A DNA stretch of 64,000 nt from Cycas panzhihuaensis (taxonomy: Eukaryota; Cycadophyta). The position numbers and the translations under genes are program-made. The stretch is taken from contig CM041465.1 of assembly GCA_023213395.1 (NCBI GenBank), positions 110,119,741 through 110,183,740 of the forward strand. The letters run 5' to 3'. Under the pieces are notes generated by a model that was not told where the DNA came from, did no database searches, and saw only the letters and a list, made by a program, of their open reading frames with translations. Position 1 is the stretch's first letter; each line of letters opens with the position of its first letter. Positions 1-11,312 of the stretch are shown one piece after another.

Positions 1-1330
1 GGTCACCATAAACTTGGTTACCAGAAGATTTTAGCCATTGGGCCACCCTTAGCTGACCCAAATCCACCTTCATCTTCTTCGCCCCCTCCTATTGACCAAT
101 CCCCCTTTCACTTTGAAGAAGGGAATGCCATGTGCATGGGGAAAACCAAGGACATCGTCCTTGCCCCCAACAACATCATCAAGGATATGTGTTGATTTCC
201 ATGACATTAACAATGCATATCCTAAAGACAACTTTCCTCTACCCTTTATCGATCAAATAATTGATCGAACTGATTAATTTGAAGTCATGTCCTTGATGGA
301 CAACTTCTCTAAGTATAACCAGATCTAGATCTCTCCCAAAGACTACCACAAAATGGCCTTCACCACTCATTGGGGTACCTTCGCTTACAAAGTGATGCCC
401 TTTGTACTTAAGAATGCAGGTGTTACTTGCCAGAGGGTAATGCAGTTTGTCTTCCATGACCTTATAAACAAAACCCTTAAGGTTTTCATGGATGACATAA
501 TAGGTCTTTCATACATAAGCGCCCACCATCCTAGTGATTTACGAGCCATCTTAATAAGGTGCCATAAATACTAGGTGAGCTTAAACCCTCTTAAATGTGT
601 ATTTGCCATAACAACTGGCAAACTCCTCGGTTACCTTGTCTTGAAACAAGGAATCCAAATTAATCCTAACAAAGTCAAGGCCATCCTTGACATGCCTCCT
701 CCTAAGACTCAATGGAAAATCAAGTCGTTATTGGGTAGATTAGGCTTCCTTAGGTATTTCTTTGTGAACTTTACTATAAATGCTAAACTCCTCACTAACT
801 TATTAAAGAAGGGGGCCCAATTCATTTGGTCTCCAAAGGCCCAAGAAGCTTTCAAAGAGCTCAAAAGAACCTTGGCTCCTACCCCGATCTTGACACCTCC
901 TCTCTTCAATCAACCTTTCATAATGTATACCTTAGCTACTAATGAGTTCTTAGGGGCTATGCTCAACCAAGAGGATGACTCAGGAACTAAGAGAGCCATC
1001 TACATTATCAGTCATACCTTAGTTACTATTAAGCTCAACTACTCCCCTGCCAAGAAGGAATGCCTTTCCTTGGTTCACACCACTAAGAAGTTTAGATACT
1101 ACTTGCTAGAAGACACCACTTAAGTGATCATTCAATCTGATCCCTTGAGATACCTCTTAACCCGATCCAACTTGGCAAGTAGGACTAGCAAGTGGGCCAT
1201 CCTTCTCTAAGAATTCGATCTCCAAATCATTAATAGGAAATCGAAGAAGGAGATGGTGGTTTCTGAACAACTGGTTGACGCCCCCATCCCCAACTCTTTG
1301 CACATACTTATTGATTATTCCTTACTGGAT
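1..1330 (+). pseudogene. pol: E1 pol: linker, reverse transcriptase and RNase H (broken)
   Basis: Positions 1-187 match the acidic linker that precedes RT in the other copies. At about 188 the sequence jumps to the RT core (CVDFHDINNAYPKDNF), skipping about 0.3 kb that E2 and E4 retain, so the RT N-terminus is deleted. The polymerase box is F-M-D-D (codons at 485-496). The connection region GIQINPNKVKAILDMPPPKT follows, then the RNase H region from about 850 with the conserved NYSPAKKECLSLVH stretch. In-frame stops occur, for example just before 575 and after the RNase H core at 1121-1123. It is a non-functional copy of an enzyme that makes cDNA from element RNA. Confidence 0.9.
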
Positions 1331-1482
1331 GAGCCTATCTTGTCTATTCAAGACTTGTCCTCCCATCCATTGACTAATAGTGAATGGTATGAGGGTATCG
1401 TATGATACCTCACCAAATAGTAGTATCATCCTGATGCTACTAATAAGGTAAGGTCACACATTAGGGCTACTACTAGGTAATG

Positions 1483-2606
1483 CTTCCTCATGGAAGGGGC
1501 ATTGTATAAAAGATCCTTTGATGGGGTCATCCTTCACTGTGTCAACCTTGACGAAGCAAACTAGATACTTCACAAGTGTCATAATAAGATTTGTGGAGGC
1601 CACTTTGGGGGCCAATACATGGCCTGGAGGATCCTTCACATAAGATACTATTAGTCATCCCTCTTCAAGGATGCCCATACCTATGCCTTGCGATGCCATA
1701 GGTGTTAAGAGCATGCCAACATCATTTGTTTGCCTTCCGAGGCCATACACCCTATTATCTCTCCATGGCCTTTCTCCCAATGGGGATTAGACTTCATTGG
1801 GGCCATAACCTCTCCTTCTTCATCATAGCACAAGTTTATCTTGATTACGATAGAATACTTTACTAAATGGGCTGAAGTAGTCCCTTTATCTTCCACTTCT
1901 GATAAGATAATAGAAAATTTTAACTACCAATACATTATCTGTCAATTTGGGGTTCCTAATATCTTGATCACAGATAACTGAACTCCCTTTTGTAATAAGG
2001 AAATGAATGAGATTTATGGGAAGTTTTGGATATCCCACAAGACTTCCTCTCCTTATTACCCTTAGGCTAATGGATAAATCAAATCTTTGAACAAAACTCT
2101 TATAAACATCCTAAAGAAAACCATCACTCAGTCTCAAAGAGATTGGCACCTTCAACTTCCTTTTACTTTATAGGTGTACCACACTTCTATTCACATAGAC
2201 ATAGGGATGACCCCATTCTCCTTCATATTTAGAAGGTGAGATTCCTTCCTTGAATGTTTTCCTTTAAGGTCTTATCGATGAGGAATCCTATCACCAGGCC
2301 TACCTCCTTGACCTTAAAGCCTTAGACAAAAGATATTTGACTGCATATCAAGTGAATCTCACCTCTAAAGCTAGGGTACAAAGAATGTATGACAAATGCC
2401 TTCATCCTCACCTTTTGTATCTTGGGGACCATGTCCTCAAGTTAGAGTATCTCCACAATCATTGGTCCAAATTCGGACCTAAATGAGTTGGTCCTTTCAT
2501 CATTCTCGAAAGTCTTAACAACAATGCCTATAGGGTTGGAACTCTAGAGGGTCTTGAGTTTGAGAAGGAAGTTAATGGTAAATTCCTAAATAAGTTCTAT
2601 GTGTAA
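1483..2606 (+). pseudogene. pol: E1 pol: integrase (broken)
   Basis: The N-terminal zinc-binding region (HKCHNKICGGHFGGQ, then RCHRC), the first catalytic Asp (GLDFIGAI) and the second (LITDN) are readable. The third catalytic position, Glu in active integrases, is Lys here (codon AAA at 2081-2083), as in E2 and E4. At least five in-frame stops are present. The C-terminal GPY/F-type region near 2470-2560 ends at the TAA at 2604-2606, which aligns with the integrase stop of every other copy. Confidence 0.88.
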
Positions 2607-3437
2607 CCTTCCCTACTCCTGAGTAGATCAAGCGCACTGCTTTCTTCCTTTTTGCTCTGAAATGAGCCTAAACTAGCACTCTAAATGTCTCTCTATTCCT
2701 CCTAACCACTAACAGAGTGGTAGCTTAGGGTGGCCTCCTTACCTTTATAATTCCATATCTTCTATAGCATCTCTTTGTTTCCCTCATGAGGGAAACCTAT
2801 CTTCCTAGTTGGGTGTGTAAACTCACATCACTCTCAAGCTCAGAATCGCACCCTAACTAGGATGTCATGCTTGAGTATATATACTCTCTTTTTGCCATTG
2901 CTTCCTTTTCATATTCATTATGCTCCTTTGATGGACATGCAGGGTCCTCCCTCTCTTAGCCTCACTTGTGCTTATCACCTACACACATGGTGGTTGTGTG
3001 TGCTCGCTATGAGTGTGGTCCTATAGGAAAGGAAGCATGAGTATCACCTAAGTAATCTAATAATAAAAGCTACGTAACAATTAACTAAAATCATCATGAT
3101 GCATAGTCCCTCGTGTACCCGTACACCTATATCTCCATGCATCTATCTCTCTATGTGTATACACAAATAAACAAATAAATAAATAACAATACAACATCAC
3201 AAAACCATCATAACACCATCATCATGGATCAAATGGGGTGCTAATTGGCTCTCGTCTATATATATACAATGAATCATATTGTACAAAGCCATATAGTACA
3301 TCATCCTCAAGAATCTAGAATACTTACTGGGAGAAGTACAATCATGTATTAACATATGGTGGCTCCTTAGAGGTCTAATGCTTTCTTGCTTAAAACTAAC
3401 CATGTGTCTAGCTCCTCGGTGCGCTAGCCTTAGGGGG
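2607..3437 (+). other. E1 shortened 3' untranslated tail with polypurine tract
   Basis: No gene is visible. The first part aligns by eye with the spacer after integrase in E2 (from 30111), including the shared phrase TGAGCCTAAACTA. Similarity to E2 holds until about 3400 (compare E2 near 30760) and then jumps to the LTR edge, so the antisense gene, second RNase H and their spacer are missing. An AAAT-type microsatellite lies at about 3165-3187. The purine tract TTAGGGGG at 3430-3437 abuts the LTR and is the likely plus-strand primer. Confidence 0.75.
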
Positions 3438-6396
3438 TGTTTCCCATCTTCCAGGAATGGGTTCTTGGCAAGTTGACTCAGGTAAGTACATGTATGCTTC
3501 TTCCCTTTCACCTTTATTACTTCTTTAGAAAGGTAGATAGAAGCATCATCTCATTGCATGAATGTCTGTCATGTTTAAGTGATCACCTTACACCTCTTGC
3601 TTAATCATGTTGCTTATCATTCTTTCATCTTATGACAATCAGTGGGACATATATCCTCATGGCACTCCCCAACCCTCCTACGCTCCTCTACATTCTCGTA
3701 CCACTCAACCCATATGATCCATCGCACCCTTCACTACATCACAACCCTTAGCAGCCCGCTGAGTGTGATTGGTTGATCCTTATGTCAGTTATCAATTTCT
3801 CGGGAGTCCTATCACTTCGGTACCCCATTCAGTTTAGGTCATCTTCTTTATTTGATTGTCCCCAGCCATATGGATAGAGGGTTGACCCCTCCTAGGCCTA
3901 TTGTATCCCCTTTTTAGGCTCCTAGGCATCCTCCCTTTGGATTATTTTGGTCTCTGTCATTGCACTGCGGAAAATGTCATGGTACCATGGTAAACTTCAT
4001 GGTACCACAAAGTTTGCCATGGGATGACTGTCATAACTTGTTTTTTTAAATATGTAATGGAAAATTTCACCTTTTCTATGAAATTGCCATGTGTCTTTCA
4101 CACCTCTCGAGCCTTACCTCAACCCTAATCATCCATTCAACCTAGGGTTATATATGAAGCCCAAAACAACCTTATTTTTCTATTCTTCTTCCACCTTCCT
4201 TGCTCTTTTCTCTCTCTTTCAGAGGAGTTTTCTATAAGAGCACCCTGTAACATTGAAGTTCCCTATGTTCCAGCCTAAGGTCCACCTATTGCAGCTCTGA
4301 TCTATGGTAGCAAGCTCACCAACTTATGCCTCCAAGCAAGGATTCATGCCCAAGTTTAGCCTCCACGCTGTTCATATAGCTTTTGGAAAGTGTGTTTCCA
4401 TTGTAGCACCTTCCTAAGGATACCCTATAAGCATACTAGATCAGCCATTTTCTACTGTCTTCAGGGGAAGATCTGCCTCCTACATAGCCTAGCACATATT
4501 TTCCATTGTTGTTCCATATCTTTCCTTAGGTTTGTCTTGTAAAATGTTAGGTCTTTGAACACATCATTCCTTTCCTTGTTTTCTTTACTACAAATAGGAG
4601 GTATCCCTCCATTCTCTGTCTTCTTACCCTCTTGATCTCCCCATCCTCTCCTGGTTTTTTTAAGGATGTTGTGGGAGAGGACCTATAAAGAGTGATTGAA
4701 AGGAGCCAAGGTAGGATCTGTACCCACTAGGCCTGCTCCTCAAGGGCAAACCCCTTCTCCTCTTTCCTCTCCTTCACTTGTGCCTCTCTTGGGTCACCAG
4801 GGAGTCTTTAGGATTATGCCTACGCTAGATATCAGCATATGTAGCCCTTGTTGCACTGTTTCTAGGCATGCATGCCTCTTTTGGGTAGCTCTTTGAGCCC
4901 CAAATGGTGTCCTCTATTCACTTTGGGTCCTGGTATAGCCAATGTTGCAATTTACTATTGATAGCATACTTTTAACATAGGCAACTTTCACAAACTTTGT
5001 AACATTAGTTTCCTTTCCTGTCCACTACTAATAGGCTATCCTAACCTGTTGTACCCTACATCTAAGGGTAGTGTGGAGGTGTACTTACTGGAGGGTTAGC
5101 CATTCTGAGGCTAACCTCTCCTTACTTTACCATGTGTTGTTGGTTTTCTTGAGAGTTTGTAGAGTCACTTTTAGTGGAAGATTACCTAACTTGAAACATT
5201 CTAACTTGCAACATTTTAACTTTTTTTACTATCATATATATACATGCATATACTTGCTTTGTAGCCTAATAGCCCCTTGGAAAGGGAAAAGAACTTTGTG
5301 ATTGCAGGTTTGCTATGCCATTTATGGAGAAAGGTAAATGGCGACAATCCAGGTGCACTAATTGGCCTCATTTCCTTAGATTGTACTATCCTTTACATAG
5401 TTCCTTTTTTCTTTATGTTTTCTTGCTTCTTTCCTTTCATCTTTGTAGGAGGTAAGGAAACCCCATGCTACTCATGCAATGGGAAAAAGGAAAAGACAAA
5501 GCAAAAATAGTGTAAGGCAAAGATCACCTTTCAGCTGCATCATTCTTCCAAGTATATCACTTTCATTTCATTGGTCTTTTCATGTTTCCTTTAGCTTGTA
5601 TGCTTGCATAAAAGACATAAGGGAATAAAGTAAAAGGGAACCACTATCATCATTATTTTGTATATTAGTTCACATTATAGGAAAGAGCATTCATTAAGGG
5701 TTATCCCCTTCTCTCTTTTGTCCAATTGCATTGGCATGCATGTTGCACGATATCTATGTTTATTTCTTTGCTTCTCTTTCCCTTGTTTGAAACAAAATGA
5801 GAGTGAGGATCCGCTCTTGAGAGATAAAGTATTTATTATTCTTTGCACTTTTATGCTTAGTTTATCTCTCATTCGCATACATATGACTAGTCTTTGTTCC
5901 ATTGTGCCTATAGAGACTAGGAACCCCTTTGTACATAGAGTACCAGAAACTCTTCCCGCTACCACTCTTTATCCATCCAACTTTCCTACTAGGTGGACTA
6001 GTTCTTAGAGGATCCATTTCCTAATATCTTTCTTCTTTCGTCACCATACCTACATACACTTCACCTACATATTTTAGCCTTCTTTCCATGAGGATCTATT
6101 CCCTCATTGGGTCTTTCCTTCCTCTTATGGCCATCCAAGGGCAGGAAGACCCTTGTTTTGAGGTTACTCGGGTAACCGAGGACATGCCTAACCTATGCTC
6201 CCCTTCGAAGTCAAAAGCCAAGTTACCTTGAGGAAGTCATGTACCATTTTTAGGTCCTAAATCTATGTTCTGACACATGAACACCCTGTGTGGGTGCTTC
6301 CTTACACTTGTTGGTTGATCCTTTCATTCTAGAGCCTTTCGTCGATAGCCTTAATCCTATCTAGGTGTAGTTACCATCCCCATAGATGTGATTCCA
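3438..6396 (+). repeat. LTR-A (3' LTR of E1 and 5' LTR of E2)
   Basis: It begins TGTTTCCC after a polypurine tract and ends ATTCCA just before a PBS, the expected LTR boundaries. It is 2959 bp and matches LTR-B (34853-37806) along its whole length. Promoter-like features are a TATATATG box at 4149-4156, an upstream AACCCTAATC / CTAGGGTTA inverted motif, and the GGTACC palindrome centred at 4003. A consensus splice donor CAG/GTAAGT lies 44 nt from the LTR start. Internal ORFs are spurious. Confidence 0.92.
3991..4016. promoter_or_regulatory. GGTACC-centred palindrome in LTR-A
   Basis: TAAACTT-cat-GGTACC-aca-AAGTTTG is a near-perfect inverted repeat whose centre is about 147 bp upstream of the TATA box. 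The same arrangement recurs in LTR-B, LTR-C, LTR-D, the E5 LTR and the solo LTR. The constant spacing suggests a binding site of the LTR promoter; the binding factor is unknown. Confidence 0.6.
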
Positions 6397-6397
6397 T

Positions 6398-6415
6398 TGG
6401 CAACCATATTGGGGA
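6398..6415 (+). other. E2 primer-binding site (tRNA-Arg-like)
   Basis: TGGCAACCATATTGGGGA starts one base after the LTR end. The less mutated copies read TGGCGACCATACTGGGGA, whose first nine bases are complementary to a plant tRNA-Arg 3' end (...GGTCGCCA), with partial agreement beyond. A tRNA-Arg primer is known for Ogre-type Tat elements. Confidence 0.7.
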
Positions 6416-6559
6416 CCTACAAGTAAGGGAATTAGTCTTTCTCCCTTTTGTGTTGGTGCTACTATATCTCGGTAGCTTTCCCTTTTGATCTTGTTGGGTA
6501 GCCCCTAACGCGTACATAACCTTGTTTCCCTCTTCTTCTAGTGCATAGGTAGGACTTGC

Positions 6560-8999
6560 ATGTGATGATTCTCATGTCACTTACAAGGCCTACCTCTGTT
6601 ATCAGAAGAACTTTCATATAATTCTCTCCCTACATCAGATCCTGATCTAATCATGGAGGGATCTCTCTCAGATTGGGCATACCATGCTTATGTGTTCAAT
6701 TACTTAGAGCCACCTACCTCCTTCCAAGCGTCCACCCAAGTAAGTGAAGACCCTATTTATTACCCAGGTGATCAACTGTACCCCCAATTTCATAATTCCT
6801 CTACTCACAGTGTAGAACCTTCATCTCCTTTAGAGTTTCACCATCCCCATGGCGATTCTCATGAGGACCATCCTGCGGGATCTGCTTCATATGAGGCTCC
6901 TTCCACCTCTTACGATCAGGTGGATACCCCTCCCACTGATGTAGTAGAAGCCTTGAGCCAATGTTTCTAGGCTGCCCATCTCCAACCATACCTAAAGTGG
7001 TTTGAGAATGTCTTGCGAAGCGTTGTGCCCTTTTCTTCTATATCTCCTTCACCTCACTCATCTCGTTTAGTTGCTTTATCCACAATGATCCTGCCTTTTA
7101 CATCTTCTTCTTCTCTCCATGGTGTATGTTCCTTGGGGACCACTCAGGGCATGTCATCTTCCCAACTCAGGTTGAGCATGCCCCCAACTAGTCAAACCAC
7201 TAGTCCTCCTCCTACCATTGTTTATCCACCCACTAGACCTAGGGGACCCACATGTCCCTCTACTTCTAGTCACATGGGGTCCATCCCCATACAATCCCAA
7301 TATCATCCTAGGGACCCTTATCTCTACATACCCCCCAGTTACACTACTCAACTGTGGGGGCATGGTAAAGGAAACTCCATACCCGCTTATGGGGTGGACC
7401 CTCTACATCCTTATGGGGTCACGCCACCCACAGGTGGCCCATATTGGTAGAATCTAGTTCATCACTCCTCATTTCTGCCATCTTGTATGGCATCTTACAT
7501 CACACCTTTGCAAGGAGGGCCAACTCCTTCCCAAGGCACATTCCCTCAAGCTCCTTTTCAATAAGGAGCGCTCTCTCTAGGAGGGATGGGTACGTCATAC
7601 CTATCTACTCCCATGCAGGTTTCTTCGAACGTGGGATCCATGCCTCCTCACCAAGTGGTAGGAGGACAACATCCTCTTTCAAACCAAACCATCCAAGGAG
7701 GATTTGGGTAAACCTACCCCCCATTATTTCTAGCATCTGTTGACCCTATGGTCCAGTCAATGGTAGTCCCTTTATGGACTATCTATCAACCCCATTATCT
7801 ATTAAGGCACTGAGAACTAAATTACTGCCTCACCTCCTTGAAGTTCCCAAATTCAATGGGACTTCATCGCAAGACCCAGTGGAGCATGTTTGTAGCTTCT
7901 CTATGGCATGCATTAATTATTGGGCTTATGACCACATCCTCATGAAATTATTTCTATGGACTCTTTAAGGCGATGCCCTCAAATGCTTTTGTCGCCTACT
8001 CGCACATTCTATCTTCTCATTCCAGTAGCTCGTGGATAAGTTCATCAACTACTTTGATGTGGCTTGCCCATTTGAGAGTGGAATGAAATCCTTTTTATCG
8101 CTTAAACAAGGCCACGATGAAATGAATCATGACTTTGTGCAACGCTTCTATGACCTTCTTCATTCCACTAAGGATACTTTGCCTGAGGAGTTGAAGAGGA
8201 ACTTTTTTGTTAATGCCCTTCGTCTAAAAGTTCACGTAGAAGTCCTCAAGATGGGGGCAATTACATGTGACTCTACTATAGCGAAGTGCTTGGCACTTGA
8301 GGCCATTAAGATCCAGGCTAGACTCAAGAAGCCTCTAAATCCTTCACAACGACGTGAGGCCCCACCACCATCAAAAGAAACCAAAACCCAACAACCTACT
8401 AGGTCTTCTTCCCATTCTACTAAGAATACCCTAGACCCTCTCACTTCATCCATATGTTTATTTGAACATACTATGAAGGAGCTCAAGCTACAAACTCCTT
8501 CATCTCCTACATCTAACAAGCCAATTCACCAGGTTTCACAAGTTTCTCCTTCCAAGGGTGGCAATACCCAGTCCTCTTAAATGAGGAAACCTAACTCCTT
8601 CCTTGAGATGAAGTGGTGCTCCATCCATAGGGAGTGCTTCCAGGATAATTCACGGTGCCAGGCACAACATCCTAAGGCTACCCCGCAATACGACTCCTCC
8701 CCCAAACAGGCATCTAAACCTAACCTAGATCAACCTATTCATAGAAATCCCTTCCCCAAACATGGGGAATGTGATCATAACCCCCAATAGAAGAACAACT
8801 GGAACCGAGAAAGGTCTCCAGACCCTCACCCTTCATAAGCCAAAGGGAAGGGTGTGAGGAATTTGTCCTCTTCTTTGGGTTCCTCTAACCAACATACCCC
8901 TTCACCTTCATGATCCCGTAATAAGGGAAAGAAGGTCATTCAGTTGCTTGAGACCACCCCATTGTATGCCTTAACCTAGTCTCAAGTGATCAAAAGGTG
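6560..8999 (+). pseudogene. gag: E2 gag (broken)
   Basis: This is the structural capsid gene. The ancestral start ATG at 6560 is followed at once by TGA, where E5 and E-inv have CGA. Readable blocks are the N-terminal acidic region (SDWAYHAY at 6668), a Pro/Ser/Tyr-rich middle, then the capsid core from about 7774 (PLSIKALRTKLLPHLLEVP) through LVDKFINYFDVACPFESG and LSLKQGHDEMNHDF. That core resembles the Retrotrans_gag family. A Cys/His cluster (WCSIHRECF, near 8614) may be a degenerate zinc knuckle. The frame is interrupted repeatedly, but the stretch 8032-8580 is open. Confidence 0.85.
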
Positions 9000-9713
9000 A
9001 ACAGTGCCTCTTCATCCACATCTCATCCTGACCCTCTTCTAGAAACTTCTCTTCTAGAAGCCCCTATACTCCCCAAGACCATTCCTATGTGCCTCGATCA
9101 TTATAACTTTCGAAGGGCTCTTCCCTAACCTACTATGAAGGGGAAGCTTTTCTCTATCATTGATGAGCTTCATATCATGGTTGCTGGAATGTCTATAATG
9201 GATGTCTTACGAAGCTACCTTGAATAACATACATTAGTCTTGGAGGCTTTAGGATTAGGTGATGCACCCGTTCATGCCTTAGGTGTCACCCTAAACTGTG
9301 AGTCCATCATCTCCTTTGATCCTAAGGATCTTCCTCCTACTAGTGAAAAGGAGCGCCAATGGTACTTCCCTTTCACTATTACCATCGATACTCCATATTA
9401 TACTTTACAAAGAACCGTTGTTAATAATGGTTCTTCTATTAATGCCATGCCCTTGAGTGTTATGCAAGAGCTCAGCATATCAGCTTTAGAACCAGTTCCA
9501 TGGTAGTGCCAAGGCTACAATGGTAGTGAAATGACACCCTTAGGATCGCTGTCTATCCTACTTACTCCTTAGGACAAGACTGTCCTCACTAATATTATAG
9601 TCCTCGATGTTGACATTGACTACAATCTATTATTAGGACGCCCATGGCTCGATTAGATGGGAGCCGTGTACTTGTCCCGTTGGGGGAAACTTAAATTCAT
9701 CCACGAAGGATGA
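9000..9713 (+). pseudogene. pol: E2 gag-protease junction and aspartic protease (broken)
   Basis: The protease of the polyprotein starts near 9240. Its active-site region reads V-V-N-N-G-S-S-I-N; Tat proteases usually have D-N-G-S-S, so the catalytic Asp is Asn (codon 9423-9425). Downstream the flap and second half are recognisable (IIVLDVDIDYNLLLGRPWLD), with stops at the Trp/Gln position near 9505 and before MGAV. The region 9000-9239 is conserved between copies and links gag to protease, with no named domain. Confidence 0.8.
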
Positions 9714-10715
9714 ATGAGAGTCATCTCCTAGGAGCTTCCTCCCATTAACCATGGACGTCAGTCCCACTAAGTAGGGCATGACCAAATAAAAGGCAATAAA
9801 GGCCTTTCTACCCATGCCTCTGCTTATGCTATTGATATCCCTGACTCATCTCTTTTGGAAGAAAACCCTTCATCCTCTTCTTCAAACCTCATACGTTTCA
9901 CCTTTATTGGTGTCAGAAGTTATGGGTACCTTGCCATACTTAGTGACGATGAGTCTGATGGTGAGGATGAGGATCTTCCTCACCCTGTTTTCCTTCTGGG
10001 CACGACTAGGGGGCATCTCCTTCATTCTAGATCCCGCTCTAGAACCCCTACAGTTGGAGAAACTAGTTCTCCTCTTGTATCTCATGTCATTTCCCCTGTT
10101 GATCAAGTGCTCCTTGAGTCTTCCCCTTCATTGCCACACATAGGTAACAAGGTTGGGGAGCCTCCTACTATCCCTTGTGAGGGACCTGTTTCCAACTCTT
10201 CTAGGGAGTCCATCAAGAATTTTGAGTGGCATGAAGACCACCATAGTCTTGCCATCTCTACTTCCCTTCACCCTTCATCTTCTCGAAGTGTGGTCATCCA
10301 TGGGGTGGACTACTTTGAGAATGACGAAGCCCTACTTGAGCACTTAGCAGTCTTCGCACCCAACCTTCCTTCTGGTCACCATAGGCTTAATTATTAGAAG
10401 GTTTTGGCTATTAGGTCTTCTCTCGCTAACCCAACTCCATCCCCTATTCCATCCCTTCATATTGACCGAGCCCCACTCTACTTTGAGGAGGGGAATGTCA
10501 TGTGCATGTGGGAAATCGAGGACATAGTCCTTACCCCTGACAAAGTCATTAAGGTGGGGGCAGAATACTCTCTTGATGAAGTGAAGGAGTATACCCTTCT
10601 ATTCCAGGAGTTTCAGGATATTTTTGTGTGGGACTACTATGATATGAAGGGAATTGTTCCTTTAATTGTGACCCACAACCTTACTACCATTCCTGGCGCT
10701 CGCCCTATGTGTTAA
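9714..10715 (+). pseudogene. pol: E2 protease-RT linker (broken)
   Basis: A poorly conserved polyprotein segment rich in Ser, Pro, Asp and Glu (for example LSDDESDGEDED near 9946). It ends with a conserved stretch on YEDYEALLEHLAVFAPNLPSGHH type residues near 10310-10390 and a short block just before RT (LFQEFQDIFVWDYYDM near 10598). No catalytic domain is recognised. The frame is open at 9855-10397 and 10404-10715. Confidence 0.7.
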
Positions 10716-11312
10716 AAGTAATGCCCTCTTCACCCTAGGCTCTTAGCTACTATTTAAATAGAAGCTAACAAACTCCTTAATGTAGGATTGATCACTTCCA
10801 TTGACTATCCTAAATAGGTGTCTAACATTGTTCCCATTGCTAAAAAGAATGGGACGATCTAGATATGTGTTGATTTCTATGATATCAATAATGCATATCC
10901 TAAGGATAATTTCCCACTTCCTTTTCTTGATCAGATCATCGATCAAACTGTCAATTTCAAAGCTATATCCTTAATGGACAACGTCTTTGACTATAACCAA
11001 ATTGAAATCTCTTCTGAAGACCATCACAAGACCACCTTCACCACTCCATGGGGCACTCTCGTTTATAAGGTGATGCCTTTTAGACTCAAGAATGCAGGTG
11101 CCACTAATCAAAGGGTGATGCAATTAGTTTTTCATAATCTCATCAACAAATCCTTGGAGGTCTTCATGGATGACATGATGGGTCTGTCACGCGTTAGAGC
11201 CTATCACACTACTAATTTACATACCATCTTTACATAATACCGCAAGTACCATGTAAGTCTTAACCCTCTTAAATGTGTGTTTGTCATGACTACTGGTAAA
11301 CTCCTTGGTTTC
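10716..11312 (+). pseudogene. pol: E2 RT, 5' portion, cut by E-inv
   Basis: It covers RT from the N-terminal block (GLITSIDYPK) through ICVDFYDINNAYPKDN, the first catalytic Asp (SLMDNVFDYNQI), the F-M-D-D box (11163-11174) and part of the connection region (KCVFVMTTGKLLGF). The sequence stops at 11312, where the E-inv LTR starts, and resumes at 28117 within the same conserved phrase. Stops are present (for example TAG in place of Trp at 10816 and TAA at 11236). Confidence 0.88.
11308..11312 (+). repeat. Target-site duplication of E-inv, left copy
   Basis: GTTTC lies directly before the LTR edge and is repeated exactly at 28112-28116. Joining the flanks with one copy restores alignment with the RT of E1 and E4. 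Confidence 0.9.

Larger units (their letters stand above)
1..6396 (+). mobile_element. E1: 3' part of a Tat-type Ty3/gypsy LTR retrotransposon (deletion derivative)
   Basis: The window opens inside the protease-RT linker of this copy and runs through RT, RNase H, integrase, a short tail and LTR-A. The domain order RT-RNase H-integrase defines Ty3/gypsy, and the RT/connection wording resembles the Tat lineage. Unlike E2, E4 and E-inv it lacks the antisense PMD-like gene and the second RNase H: only about 0.8 kb separates the integrase stop from the LTR, against 4-5 kb in the other copies. All reading frames are broken. LTR-A is immediately followed by the PBS of E2, not by a target duplication, so E1 and E2 share this LTR. 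Confidence 0.9.
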
